From contig JACRJY010000047.1 in assembly GCA_016235585.1 (NCBI GenBank), positions 1 to 34,397 on the forward strand: DNA of 34,397 nucleotides, given 5' to 3'. Below the pieces are notes generated by a model, which searched no databases, was not told the DNA's origin, and saw only the letters and a list, made by a program, of their open reading frames with translations. Below, piece after piece: positions 14,763 through 23,567 of this stretch; the stretch's first letter is position 1; each line of letters opens with the position of its first letter. Made by a program: the position numbers and the translations under genes. This DNA is from Verrucomicrobiota bacterium. GTDB taxonomy: Bacteria; Verrucomicrobiota; Verrucomicrobiia; Limisphaerales; JACRJY01.

Positions 14763-15702
14763 CAGTTGCCAATTGTGCCGCTGCCAAGATTCGCTCGCAC
14801 GTTTGTGAGGCGCTTTCGTCTGACTTCACTTCGAGCCAATGGAGCTGGAACTGATTGCGGAACCACGTGCCCTGCCGGCGGGCGAACTGCCACGTCTTCT
14901 GCTTCACCAGCGCGATGGTCTCCGGCAGCGGGCGCTCGCCGCGCAGATGCTCGACCACTTGCCGGTAGCCGATGGCCTGCATCGCGGTGCGGTTTTGCGC
15001 GAGGCCGTGTTCGAGCAACCGCCGCGTCTCGTCCACCAATCCGGCGCGGAACATCGCATCCACGCGGGCGTTGATGCGCTGGCGCAAATCTTCCGGCGCG
15101 CGCTCGATGCCAAAGAACATTTTTGCCTTTTGCCTTTTGCCTTTTGCCTTCTCCCATTCCGCGCGCTGTTCTGAAAACGGCCTGCCGGTCAGGCGAATCA
15201 CCTCCACGGCGCGCACAACGCGGCGCGGGTTCTGCCGGTCAATTGCTTGGAATGTTGCCGGGTCTTTGGCCTCAAGTTCCTTCAACAAGACTTCGAGCGG
15301 TGTCGCCTCCAACCCGGCGCGCAGCGCGGCGTCCGTGGGCGGGGCGGTGCCGAGGCCTTCCAGCCACGCCTTGAAATAAAGCCCGGTGCCGCCGCAGAAA
15401 ATCGGCACGCGACCGCGCGCCTGGATTTCCACCACGGCACGGCCCGCCAGCTCGACAAACCGCGCGGCGTCGAACGGCTCGCTCAATTCCGCCACGTCAA
15501 TCAGGTGGTGCGGCACGCGCGCCCGCTCCGCCGCCGTGGGCTTGGCCGTGCCGAGGTCGAGGCCACGATAGACCTGCATCGAGTCCACGGAGATGATTTC
15601 GCCGCCGAGCCGCGCGGCGAGTTCGAGCGCGACGGCGGATTTGCCACTGGCAGTTGAACCGGCGAGAAAGATGGGAGCCGGAATGGATTCGCCCGCAGTC
15701 AT
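14758..15702 (-). CDS. miaA: tRNA dimethylallyltransferase MiaA
   Basis: Adds dimethylallyl to A37 of tRNAs reading UNN codons. 314 residues. The P-loop GSTASGKS is at about 15-22, followed by DSMQVYRGLDLGTAKP, PHHLIDV, FCGGTGLY, NPRRVVRAVEV and RRQGTWFRNQF, all family hallmarks. The linker after GRPFSEQRAEW is EKAKGKRQKAK, coded by a 7-bp tandem repeat, so a change of one unit would shift the frame. It is the last gene of the ffh-lspA operon, 11 bp after lspA. Its stop codon lies inside element C. Confidence 0.95.
   Translation of the reverse strand: MTAGESIPAPIFLAGSTASGKSAVALELAARLGGEIISVDSMQVYRGLDLGTAKPTAAERARVPHHLIDVAELSEPFDAARFVELAGRAVVEIQARGRVPIFCGGTGLYFKAWLEGLGTAPPTDAALRAGLEATPLEVLLKELEAKDPATFQAIDRQNPRRVVRAVEVIRLTGRPFSEQRAEWEKAKGKRQKAKMFFGIERAPEDLRQRINARVDAMFRAGLVDETRRLLEHGLAQNRTAMQAIGYRQVVEHLRGERPLPETIALVKQKTWQFARRQGTWFRNQFQLHWLEVKSDESASQTCERILAAAQLATG
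15121..15148. repeat. Four perfect 7-bp tandem repeats inside miaA
   Basis: TTTTGCC is repeated exactly four times on the plus strand (GGCAAAA on the coding strand), followed by TT. Seven is not a multiple of three, so gain or loss of one copy shifts the miaA frame after residue about 190. Such tracts are typical contingency loci, but this may also be a chance insertion of a common repeat. Confidence 0.85.
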
Positions 15703-15713
15703 GCGCGGAGAAA

Positions 15714-16280
15714 TTAGGATGACTTCGTGTCGCCGCTGGTTTCAGGCGCTGGTTTCACGTCTGCTGTCGTGCCATTTTTCCACGAGAGAATGAACAGCAA
15801 TCCCACGCCGACGCAGATGGCGCTGTCCGCGACGTTGAACGCGGGGAAGCCCGCCTCGCCGCCGCCGCGCTTCTCGACGTAGAAATAGAGGAAGTCCACG
15901 ACGTGCCGGCGGCTCTGCATCAGGCGGTCAATGAGGTTGCCGACGATGCCGCCGAACATCAGGCCGAGCGCCATCTGGCCCGCGCGCGTGCCGATGTCGA
16001 AGTGATGCCGTGTGAACAGCAGCACCACCAGCGCGACGAGCGAGATGATGGCGAGCAGCTCGTTGTTGCCGTGAAACATGCTCCACGCCGCACCCGTGTT
16101 GCCCCAGTGCACGAGGCGGAAGAAGCCGGGCACAATGTCCAGTTCCTCCGCGAAGCCGAGGAATTGCAGCACAAGGAACTTCGTGGCCTGATCGAGCGCC
16201 ACGATGGCCAGCGCGACGAGCGCGATGCGTTTGTTTGAACTGAAGGGCATCGGGCGGCGGGACTGTTCGCCCGGCGTCAT
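15714..16280 (-). CDS. lspA: Signal peptidase II (lipoprotein signal peptidase)
   Basis: Inner-membrane aspartyl protease that cleaves prolipoproteins before the lipidated Cys. 188 residues, four membrane helices. Diagnostic blocks are WGNTGAAWSM, GGIVGNLIDR (catalytic Asp) and FPAFNVADSAIC (second catalytic Asp). The frame starts at the ATG that overlaps the DUF4926 stop (ATGA). The C-terminal polar tail is a little long. The efflux lipoprotein at 4903-5196 is a likely substrate. Confidence 0.95.
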   Translation of the reverse strand: MTPGEQSRRPMPFSSNKRIALVALAIVALDQATKFLVLQFLGFAEELDIVPGFFRLVHWGNTGAAWSMFHGNNELLAIISLVALVVLLFTRHHFDIGTRAGQMALGLMFGGIVGNLIDRLMQSRRHVVDFLYFYVEKRGGGEAGFPAFNVADSAICVGVGLLFILSWKNGTTADVKPAPETSGDTKSS

Positions 16281-16522
16281 GCCGCGACCAGTTCCGGCGA
16301 CTCTTTCAAAGGCATCAGTTTTTCGGCGGTGACGGGCAGCAGCGCATACGCCCGGCCATCGCGACCGGAAAACTCCACTTCAAACGCGCTCCCGTCATAG
16401 GTCATCACCACCGTTCCCGTCTGGCCGCGCCGGAGCATCAGCGGCTGGCCGGTCTCGAAGTGCGTGGCTCTCATGTCTTCCAGCAGGGCCACCGCGTCGT
16501 GCATTTGAATGTTGCTGTTCAT
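16277..16522 (-). CDS. DUF4926 protein
   Basis: 81 residues from the ATG at 16522, two bases after the stop of the DUF6883 gene. The sequence (HDAVALLEDM, LRRGQTGTVVMTYD, AFEVEFSGRDGRAYALLPV) has the SH3-like beta pattern of DUF4926. This family is often paired with DUF6883 and behaves in genomes like an antitoxin or accessory partner. The pair is wedged between ffh and lspA. Function is unknown. Confidence 0.75.
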   Translation of the reverse strand: MNSNIQMHDAVALLEDMRATHFETGQPLMLRRGQTGTVVMTYDGSAFEVEFSGRDGRAYALLPVTAEKLMPLKESPELVAA

Positions 16523-16524
16523 GG

Positions 16525-16857
16525 TCAGACTATAAAACAAGTGGTCAGCCGGGGAAAGTCCTCATTGTGGCGGACAATCCATGCGCTCAAAACCGTCGCC
16601 GTGCCCTTCCCGGTGGTGAGTTGGAAACGCAAAACAAACGTGCTGCCGTAGCCATTGTCGCCCGTCGCCATGGCGGCGGTTGAATTTGCCGCTGCCGCAA
16701 GCAGCGCCCGCGCCAGCACCTCCCGGTTGGCGAGCGTGATGCCCAGCGCCGATTCAAAAACCCGGGCCTTGTGCTGGCCGTGCCGGTGCGAGGCGTTCAA
16801 AGAGTATTCTTCGAGCTTCGTGCCGAGAACCGCGTGCTCGCCATGGGGAAGTTTCAT
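16525..16857 (-). CDS. DUF6883 protein
   Basis: 110 residues. The pattern GQHKARVFESALGI, then a helix, then STFVLRFQLTTGKGTATVLSAWIVRHNEDFPRLTTC is the conserved DUF6883 core. It lies 21 bp after ffh and 2 bp before the DUF4926 gene. Small DUF6883/DUF4926 pairs look like toxin-antitoxin modules by size and coupling, but neither gene has a proven activity known to me. Confidence 0.78.
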   Translation of the reverse strand: MKLPHGEHAVLGTKLEEYSLNASHRHGQHKARVFESALGITLANREVLARALLAAAANSTAAMATGDNGYGSTFVLRFQLTTGKGTATVLSAWIVRHNEDFPRLTTCFIV

Positions 16858-16878
16858 CGCGCCAGCCTTGTTCCCCGC

Positions 16879-18225
16879 TCACCGCCGCATCAATCCCGGC
16901 GGCGGCGCGCCGCCCATCTTGGCCATCATCTTTTGCATCTTGCCCATCTTCTTCATCATGTCCTGCATCTGGTTGAAGCGGTTGAGCAGGTTGTTGACCT
17001 CGGACACGGCCACGCCGCTGCCCTTGGCGATGCGCTGGCGGCGGCGGGCGTTGAGAATCGTCGGCTGGCGGCGTTCCTGAAACGTCATCGCGCAGATGAT
17101 GCCCTCCATGCGGCGGAATTCCTTTTCGCTCTTCGAGAGGTCGGCGCCCTTCAGCGCCTCGGAGCCGCCGGGCAGCATCTTCACGACGCTTTCGAGCGAG
17201 CCGAGCTTCTTCATCTGGCGCAACTGGTCGAGGAAATCCTCCAGCGTGAACTGCCCGCGCCGCATCTTCTCCTCCAGCTTCTTCGCATCCTCAATGTCCA
17301 CCGCCTCGGCGGCGCGCTCGACGAGGCTGACCACGTCACCCATGCCAAGGATGCGCGAGGCCATGCGCTCCGGGTGGAACGGCTCGAAGTCCTCCAGCTT
17401 CTCGCCAGTGCCGATGAACTTGATGGGCTTGCCGGTGACGGACTTGAAGCTCAACGCCGCGCCGCCGCGCGCGTCGCCGTCGAGCTTGGTGAGCACCGCG
17501 CCGGTGATTTGCAGCGCCTGGTCGAAGTGCGTGGCGACATTCACCGCCTCCTGGCCGGTCGCGGCGTCGAGCACGAGCAGGATTTCGCGCGGCTTCACGA
17601 GGTCACGGAGGCGAACAAGCTCCTGCACGAGCGGCTCGTCAATCTGCAACCGCCCGGCGGTGTCGAAAATAATCGTGGCGCGGCCCTGCGTGCGGGCGAA
17701 ATCGAGCGCCTCGCGGGCGATTTTCAAAACGTCCGTCTCGCCGCGCTTCACGAAGGTCGGCACGTCGAGCTGCTTGCCCAAGGTTTCCAACTGGTCCATC
17801 GCGGCGGGGCGATACACGTCCGCAGCGACAAGCAGCGGGGCGCGGCCCTGCTTGTGCAGGAGCTTCGCGAGCTTGCCGCAGGAAGTCGTCTTGCCCGCGC
17901 CGTGCAGGCCGGCCATGAGGATGCACGTGGGGCTGCCGCTGAAGTCGAGCGCGGCGTTCTGCGCGCCGAGCAGCGTGACCAGCTCGTCGTGGATGAGTTT
18001 GATGACCTGCTGGCCGGGGTGGATGCTCTGGATGACCTCCTGCCCGATGGCCTTCTGCCTGACGCTCTCGATGAAGTCGCGCGCGACCTTGAAGTTCACG
18101 TCGGCGTCGAGCAGCGCCATGCGGACCTCGCGCAGCGAATCGCTGACGTTGGACTCGGAGATTTTGCCGAGGCCGCGCAGGTTGCGGAAGACGTTCTGCA
18201 GCTTGCCGGTTAAGGAATCGAACAT
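16879..18225 (-). CDS. ffh: Signal recognition particle GTPase Ffh (SRP54)
   Basis: Binds signal sequences and 4.5S RNA and targets nascent proteins to the membrane. 448 residues from the ATG at 18225; the open frame upstream is not needed. The N domain is about 1-90. The G domain holds GLHGAGKTT (106-114), DTAGRLQ and TKLDGDARGG. The C-terminal M domain is rich in Met and ends MMKKMGKMQKMMAKMGG plus a Pro/Gly tail. It is the first gene of the ffh-DUF6883-DUF4926-lspA-miaA run and diverges from the hopanoid genes. Confidence 0.96.
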   Translation of the reverse strand: MFDSLTGKLQNVFRNLRGLGKISESNVSDSLREVRMALLDADVNFKVARDFIESVRQKAIGQEVIQSIHPGQQVIKLIHDELVTLLGAQNAALDFSGSPTCILMAGLHGAGKTTSCGKLAKLLHKQGRAPLLVAADVYRPAAMDQLETLGKQLDVPTFVKRGETDVLKIAREALDFARTQGRATIIFDTAGRLQIDEPLVQELVRLRDLVKPREILLVLDAATGQEAVNVATHFDQALQITGAVLTKLDGDARGGAALSFKSVTGKPIKFIGTGEKLEDFEPFHPERMASRILGMGDVVSLVERAAEAVDIEDAKKLEEKMRRGQFTLEDFLDQLRQMKKLGSLESVVKMLPGGSEALKGADLSKSEKEFRRMEGIICAMTFQERRQPTILNARRRQRIAKGSGVAVSEVNNLLNRFNQMQDMMKKMGKMQKMMAKMGGAPPPGLMRR

Positions 18226-18233
18226 GGCGCGGA

Positions 18234-18262
18234 AAGTTACGGGGCGGGCCGGGGCGTTGAAA
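18234..18262 (-). promoter_or_regulatory. Candidate promoter of ffh
   Basis: Minus strand: TTTCAA (18262-18257), 17 bp, TAACTT (18239-18234), then eight bases to the ATG. The -35 is weak but the geometry matches other starts in this window. Confidence 0.35.
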
Positions 18263-18307
18263 GGGCAAAGTTGGCCGGCGCGGCGACGCCGCGCGGGCAG
18301 TTCGCGC

Positions 18308-18336
18308 TTTACACCCTGCGGCACGCTTCGCACAGT
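18308..18336 (+). promoter_or_regulatory. Candidate promoter of the squalene-hopene cyclase gene
   Basis: TTTACA (18308-18313), 17 bp, CACAGT (18331-18336), then seven bases to GTG at 18344. The same arrangement as other promoters here supports that GTG as the start. Confidence 0.4.
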
Positions 18337-18343
18337 ATGCCGC

Positions 18344-20395
18344 GTGTCAGCAGATGTATTGAAGGACAGCCGCTCCAGCGAAAGCGCAGTTCAATCCCGC
18401 TTGGAAACAGCCGCCACCACGGGGCTGGTGGCCGCCATTGAGCGCTCGCAAAACTATCTGCTCGGCGTCCAGAAGCCCGAAGGCTACTGGGTCGGCGAAC
18501 TGATGGTGGACTCCACGCTCGTGTCGGACATGGTGGCCTACCATCATTGGTCGGGCAGCGTGGACGCCGAATGGCAGCGCAAGGCCGTCAACCACATTTT
18601 CTCGATGCAGTTGGAGGACGGCGGCTGGAACATCTACTTCGGCGGCCCGGCGGAGGTGAACGCCACCATCAAGGCCTATCTCGCGCTCAAGCTGGCCGGC
18701 GTGCCGACGGGCGACCCGCGGATGCTCCGCGCCCGCGAAATGGCCCGGAACCTCGGCGGCGTGCCGCGGATGAACACCTTCTCCAAACTGTATCTCGCCC
18801 TGCTCGGCCTGTATCCGTGGAAATATGTGCCGACGATTCCCTGCGAGGTGCTGCTCATCGGCAAATGGTTCCACGTGAACTTCTGGGACATGAGCAACTG
18901 GTCGCGCGCGATGATTGTGCCGCTGGCCATCATCAACCACTTCAAGCCCACGCGCCCGTGCAAAGTGAACCTGAACGAGCTTTACCCCGAGGGCTACCAC
19001 GAGCGCGACCTCGCGCTGCCGCCCGACCCGGAGTGGTTCACGTGGCGCAATTTTTTCATCCGCCTCGACGGGCTGCACAAGTTCGCCGAACTCTGGGTGC
19101 GGGGCGGCGTCCACCCGTTCCGCCGCCTCGCGCTCAAGAAATGCGAGGCGTGGATGCTCGAGCGCTTCCAAGGCTCGGACGGCCTCGCGGCGATTTTCCC
19201 GGCGATGCTCAACAGCGTCATCGCCCTCGAAGCCCTGGGCTACGCGAAGGACCACCCCGTGTTTCAGCGCGAATGCCAGGAGCTGAAACGGCTGGAGCAC
19301 CAGGAAAAGGACGACTTGCGCGTCGAGCCGTGCTTCTCGCCCGTGTGGGACACGGCCATCGTGGCCGTCTGCCTGCGCGAATCCGGCGTGCCCGCCGACC
19401 ACCCGCGGCTCCAGCAGGCCGCCGCGTGGCTGATGACCAAGGAAATCCGCCGGCGCGGCGACTGGGTGCACAAAAACCCCGCGCCCGTCGAGCCGAGCGG
19501 CTGGGTCTTCGAGTTCGACAACCAGTGGAACCCCGACGTGGACGACACCGCGATGGTGCTGCTCGCGCTGCGGCAGATTCCCACGGACAATCCGAAGAAG
19601 CGCGACGAATGCTTCGCGCGCGGCCTGAAGTGGATGATGTCCTTCCAGTGCCGCGACGGCGGCTGGGCGGCGTTCGACAAGGACTGCACCAAGGGCATCC
19701 TCGAAAAAGTCCCCTTCGCCGATCACAACGCGATGCTTGACCCCGAATGCGCCGACATCACCGCGCGCATCCTCGAACTGCTCGGCTACGAAGGCGTCAG
19801 CCTCGACAACCCGCAGGTGCAGCGCGCACTGCAATACATCCGCGAACATCAGGAGGAGGACGGCTCGTGGTATGGCCGCTGGGGCGTGAACTACATCTAC
19901 GGCACCTGGCAGGTGCTGCGCGGGATGCGCGCCCTGAACCTCGACATGGGCCAGCCGTGGCTCCAGCGCGGTCGCCGCTGGCTCGAAAGCGTCCAGCGCC
20001 CCGACGGCGGCTGGGGCGAGCGCTGCAACACCTACGACGACCCCGTCTACAAGGGCCAGGGGCCGAGCACCGCCTCGCAGACCGCGTGGGCCGTGATGGG
20101 CCTGTGCGCGTTCGACGACCCGCACAGCCCCGCGCTCCTGCGCGGCATCGAGTATCTCATCCGCACGCAAAACACCGACGGCTCGTGGAGCGAGGACGAA
20201 ATCACCGGCACCGGCTTCCCGAAAGTCTTCTACCTGAAATACGACATGTATCGGAACAGCTGGCCGCTGCTCGCGCTGGCCACGTATCGCAAACTCGTCG
20301 GGCAGCAGTCGGCGCAAGCCAACAGTGCGGTCAACGGCAGCCACCATCCGCCGCGCACCGGGGAAGTTTCCGCAAATCGCCTTGCGGCTCGGTGA
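18344..20395 (+). CDS. shc: Squalene-hopene cyclase
   Basis: Cyclises squalene to hopene/hopanol at the inner membrane; 683 residues, normal for the family. The acid motif is NPDVDDTAMV (Asp398-Asp401), which protonates squalene. QW-type repeats are plain: EDGGWNIYFG, CRDGGWAAFD, EDGSWYGRWG, RPDGGWGERC and NTDGSWSEDE. The start is not certain: no ATG fits in frame, GTG at 18344 is chosen from promoter spacing, and the frame is open further upstream through the ffh promoter. The next gene overlaps its stop (GTGA), giving a cyclase-HpnG pair for hopanoid making. Confidence 0.95.
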   Translation: MSADVLKDSRSSESAVQSRLETAATTGLVAAIERSQNYLLGVQKPEGYWVGELMVDSTLVSDMVAYHHWSGSVDAEWQRKAVNHIFSMQLEDGGWNIYFGGPAEVNATIKAYLALKLAGVPTGDPRMLRAREMARNLGGVPRMNTFSKLYLALLGLYPWKYVPTIPCEVLLIGKWFHVNFWDMSNWSRAMIVPLAIINHFKPTRPCKVNLNELYPEGYHERDLALPPDPEWFTWRNFFIRLDGLHKFAELWVRGGVHPFRRLALKKCEAWMLERFQGSDGLAAIFPAMLNSVIALEALGYAKDHPVFQRECQELKRLEHQEKDDLRVEPCFSPVWDTAIVAVCLRESGVPADHPRLQQAAAWLMTKEIRRRGDWVHKNPAPVEPSGWVFEFDNQWNPDVDDTAMVLLALRQIPTDNPKKRDECFARGLKWMMSFQCRDGGWAAFDKDCTKGILEKVPFADHNAMLDPECADITARILELLGYEGVSLDNPQVQRALQYIREHQEEDGSWYGRWGVNYIYGTWQVLRGMRALNLDMGQPWLQRGRRWLESVQRPDGGWGERCNTYDDPVYKGQGPSTASQTAWAVMGLCAFDDPHSPALLRGIEYLIRTQNTDGSWSEDEITGTGFPKVFYLKYDMYRNSWPLLALATYRKLVGQQSAQANSAVNGSHHPPRTGEVSANRLAAR

Positions 20396-21081
20396 GCAAA
20401 GTTGTTGGCGGCGGAAACTTTTTCGCCAATCCTCCCGTCGTGGAATCATCCGGGCCCATTCTCGTCTGCTTCGCCGTCGCGGAGGAAGCCCGGCCTTTTC
20501 AAAAAATCATCGCCGGGCGCGGCGACCTGCACGTGCTGGTCACGGGCATGGGAGCGCGCCGGGCCGGGGCTGCGATTCAAAAGGCGCTCGCTGAAGTCAG
20601 GCCGCGCGGCGTCATCACCAGCGGTTTTGCCGGCGGGCTGAATCCCGACTTGCCGCGCGGCACGGTGCTCTTCGACGCGGACGACAATTTCCCCCTCCCA
20701 ATCAACCTGCCGAACTCCGCCGCGCGTCCCGCGAAGTTCCACTGCGCCGAGCGCGTCGCCTCCACGGCGGCGGAGAAGCTCGCGCTGCGCCGCCAGACCG
20801 GCGCCGACGCGGTGGAGATGGAGTCCGCCGTCATCCGCGCGGCGTGCCGCGCGGCGGGAATTCCCGGCGCGACGGTGCGCGTGATTTCCGACGCGGCGGA
20901 CGAGGATTTGCCGCTGGACTTCAACCGCTTCCTGACGGCGGACGGCGGGATGAACTACGCCACGCTCGCCTGGGCCGTGGTGAAATCGCCGGCGAAGATT
21001 GGCGAACTGCGGAGTTTTCAAAAACGGCTGGCCTACGCGGCGGAAATCCTCGCGCAGGTGTTGACGGGCCTCCTTCGCTGA
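20392..21081 (+). CDS. hpnG: HpnG-like phosphorylase/nucleosidase of hopanoid synthesis
   Basis: A purine/uridine phosphorylase-superfamily protein, 229 residues if the GTG overlapping the cyclase stop is used, 213 if GTG at 20440 is used; the fold begins at GPILVCFAV just after the latter. Core motifs are VTGMGARRAGAAIQ, GVITSGFAGGLNPDL, VEMESAVIRAACRAAGI and VRVISDAADEDLP (the acidic base-binding site). HpnG is thought to remove adenine from adenosylhopane to give ribosylhopane. The coupling to squalene-hopene cyclase supports that role. Confidence 0.82.
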   Translation: MSKVVGGGNFFANPPVVESSGPILVCFAVAEEARPFQKIIAGRGDLHVLVTGMGARRAGAAIQKALAEVRPRGVITSGFAGGLNPDLPRGTVLFDADDNFPLPINLPNSAARPAKFHCAERVASTAAEKLALRRQTGADAVEMESAVIRAACRAAGIPGATVRVISDAADEDLPLDFNRFLTADGGMNYATLAWAVVKSPAKIGELRSFQKRLAYAAEILAQVLTGLLR

Positions 21082-21136
21082 CCGCCGTCCGGTGCCAGAC
21101 CGCAGGGTTTGCGGGCAAGAATTGCCCAAATAAAGC

Positions 21137-21165
21137 TTGCAAATTCATTCCCGGCGGAATACTTT
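21137..21165 (+). promoter_or_regulatory. Candidate promoter of the DUF1800 gene
   Basis: TTGCAA (21137-21142), 17 bp, TACTTT (21160-21165), in a local AT-rich stretch. The ATG is 39 bases downstream, so this transcript would have an ordinary leader. Confidence 0.45.
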
Positions 21166-21204
21166 TTCCCCGCACAGCCCAACGTCCGCCAACATCCAAG
21201 GCCT

Positions 21205-23502
21205 ATGAAAACCGCGCGGCTCATCAGGAGATTGCTTCCCCTCTGGCTGATGCTGGCTGCATTCGCTGGCCCGGCGGCAGAGACCGCGCCCACGACCAGC
21301 CTCCTCATCACCAACGGCAAGCCGCAGTTGAGCTGGTCTCCCATTCTCGGTGCCGATCTCTACGAAATCTACAGCACGCCGGAACTGGGCGTGCTGCCGT
21401 TCAGCTCGGACTATTCCGGCAGCATCACCGGCCTGACCTTCACGCGTTTCAATATGGGCGGGGAGAACCGTTTCTTCCGCGTCTCCGCCACGGCGATGAG
21501 CAGCAACAACCTGCTGGCGGGCATCGCGCTCAACCGCCTCGCCTACGGCCCCACGCCGGACGACCTCGAACAACTGCTCGACCGGCACCCGGTGACAGGC
21601 CTGACGAACACGGGCAGCACGAATTTCCTGCGGTGGACGAATGAGGCCGGGCAGGAGTTTGCCGGTGCGGCGGCCTACATCGCGCAGCAGTTGGAGCCGT
21701 GGCGCATCACCGAGACGGTGACGAACACGCACACGAACATCGCGTTCATCGCCAGCAAGTTTCTCGCCCGCACGCAGGTGCCGACCATGGTCATCACGAA
21801 CGGAACGAATACTTTTTACACCACCAGCACGAACGCCCAGCTCACCGACCTGCGCGCGTGGTTCATCCAGCACGCCGTGGGATCGAAGCGGCAGTTGCTG
21901 GAGGTGCTGCTCCAGTTTTTTGACAACCACTTCACCACGCAGACCACCAAGTCTTTCGACTACTTGAGCACTCCCTTTGGAATACGAAACGACAACACTG
22001 TTCGCGGTGCCCACGCCTACAACTGGGAGTTCTGGGAGATTGACGGCTGGCGTCAAGCGTTGTTGAACCCGACCTGCACGTTTTACGACCTGCTGAAAAT
22101 CCACATTGAAAGCCCGGCGCAAATCATCTACCTCGACACCATCAACAGCCGGGGCGACGGCAGCAACGTGCCGAATGAAAACTATGCCCTCGAACTCCTG
22201 GAGCTGTTCACCATGGGTGTGGACAACGGCTACGAGCAGACGGACATCACCGAGCTTGCGAAAGTCTGGACCGGCTGGAAGGTGGGTTATGTGCATCCCA
22301 CCAATGCGTTCAACCCACTGACCCCCGTCAGCGGTTCGATGATTCAAAGCGGCTACACCAACTGCATTCCCGGTGCCCGCAACACCGCCAGCAGCAACCT
22401 GTTTGCGGTCTCGACCTTCGTCTATTACTCCGCCCACCATCGCACCGGCGACAAACTGCTCTGGACGAACACCGTCACGGATTCCACCGGCGCGGCGGGC
22501 ACCACCAAGAAAATCCCCGCCCGCTTCGGCACGGACTGGGCGAGCGATGAGTTCAAGGCGGGCTACGACTACTCGCTCGCCATTCCCGGCACCACCGGCA
22601 CGAACAGCATTCAGGAAGGCTACACGGTCATCCAGCGTTTGAATGATCTGCCGTTCACCGCCGAAAACATCTGCATCAAGCTCTGCCGCCTGCTGGTGAG
22701 CGAGGACTTCCCCAGCCCGACCACGCGCTCGAATCTCGCGGAGTATTCCTACTACGACTACACGAACCCCAGCCGCACGGCGGAGGCCGAACTGGTGCGC
22801 CAGTGTCTGCGGGCGTGGGAAAGCACCGCGCCCAAGGGCCAGATTTGGAAGGTGGTGGAAGTGATCGTGAACTCCGACCTGTTCCGCACGCAGGCAGCGG
22901 CCTCGCAGAAGATCAAGACGCCGCTGGAATTCACGGTGAGTGCGATTCGCGCGCTGCGTTCGAGCACCAACGGCACGGGCGGACTGGGATCGTTCAGCGC
23001 CTCCACGGATGGCTACGCCGTTCCCGCCCCGCTGGTTCGCATGGGCGGAATGGACTTGTTCAACAGTTCCACCGCGCAAGGCTGGCCGGAGGAGGGCGCG
23101 TCGTGGCTGTCCGTCGCAGGCGTGATCGAGCGCATCCGCTGGGTGCAGTCGCTGTGCATCAATGCGGGGCAGAACGGCAAGTCGGAATCGGGCAATTCCG
23201 TCACCGACGTGCGCGGATTGATTTACACCAAGCTGCCGCTGGCCTCGCGGACCAACGCGGCGGATGTGGCGGATTATCTCGTGAACATCATCCATCCGAC
23301 GGAGGGCCGGGCGAACCTGGATTATTACAAAAAGCTGGTCATCAACTTCCTCAACGATGGCGCGGCGGACAGCGCCCCGCTGGATCGGACGAAGAAGTTC
23401 AGCGAGCTGGCCGCTGACACTTTGGCGAACTCGTCCTATGACGGTCGCGTGCGTGGCGCGGCGGCGCTGCTGCTCTCGTTCCAGCGTTTTCAGGAGCAAT
23501 AA
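21205..23502 (+). CDS. Secreted DUF1800 protein
   Basis: 765 residues. The ATG at 21205 gives the signal peptide MKTARLIRRLLPLWLMLAAFAGPAA; an earlier in-frame ATG would bury it. Residues about 28-95 form an Ig-like domain (ITNGKPQLSWSPILGADLYE to NRFFRVSA) found on many secreted verrucomicrobial proteins. DUF1800 follows, with LNRLAYGPTPDDLE, NHFTTQT, YALELLELFTMGV and a helical C-terminal half (NICIKLCRLLVSEDF). DUF1800 genes nearly always precede a DUF1501 gene, as here. The pair has no settled function; a role in surface or extracellular metabolism is a guess. Confidence 0.9.
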   Translation: MKTARLIRRLLPLWLMLAAFAGPAAETAPTTSLLITNGKPQLSWSPILGADLYEIYSTPELGVLPFSSDYSGSITGLTFTRFNMGGENRFFRVSATAMSSNNLLAGIALNRLAYGPTPDDLEQLLDRHPVTGLTNTGSTNFLRWTNEAGQEFAGAAAYIAQQLEPWRITETVTNTHTNIAFIASKFLARTQVPTMVITNGTNTFYTTSTNAQLTDLRAWFIQHAVGSKRQLLEVLLQFFDNHFTTQTTKSFDYLSTPFGIRNDNTVRGAHAYNWEFWEIDGWRQALLNPTCTFYDLLKIHIESPAQIIYLDTINSRGDGSNVPNENYALELLELFTMGVDNGYEQTDITELAKVWTGWKVGYVHPTNAFNPLTPVSGSMIQSGYTNCIPGARNTASSNLFAVSTFVYYSAHHRTGDKLLWTNTVTDSTGAAGTTKKIPARFGTDWASDEFKAGYDYSLAIPGTTGTNSIQEGYTVIQRLNDLPFTAENICIKLCRLLVSEDFPSPTTRSNLAEYSYYDYTNPSRTAEAELVRQCLRAWESTAPKGQIWKVVEVIVNSDLFRTQAAASQKIKTPLEFTVSAIRALRSSTNGTGGLGSFSASTDGYAVPAPLVRMGGMDLFNSSTAQGWPEEGASWLSVAGVIERIRWVQSLCINAGQNGKSESGNSVTDVRGLIYTKLPLASRTNAADVADYLVNIIHPTEGRANLDYYKKLVINFLNDGAADSAPLDRTKKFSELAADTLANSSYDGRVRGAAALLLSFQRFQEQ

Positions 23503-23567
23503 TAACCCGCCCGGCTTATGGCGATTTTTATCAATCAGGACACCTTAAGCCGGAACCGTGCAGTTCG

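Noticed and set aside
17096..18343. Upstream extension of the cyclase frame across ffh
   Set aside because: It is antisense to ffh and low in complexity; real cyclases begin near the GTG at 18344.
20392..20442. Choosing the later GTG (20440) as the hpnG start
   Set aside because: It fits the fold start well, but the GTGA overlap with the cyclase stop favours the earlier GTG; kept as an alternative, not settled.
18347..20449. A 700-codon open frame opposite squalene-hopene cyclase
   Set aside because: It is the antisense shadow of a gene with clear motifs and high third-position GC; its translation is Arg/His/Val-rich with no domain.
21145..23499. A 784-codon open frame opposite the DUF1800 gene
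   Set aside because: Same cause: a GC-rich antisense shadow without signal peptide or domain.
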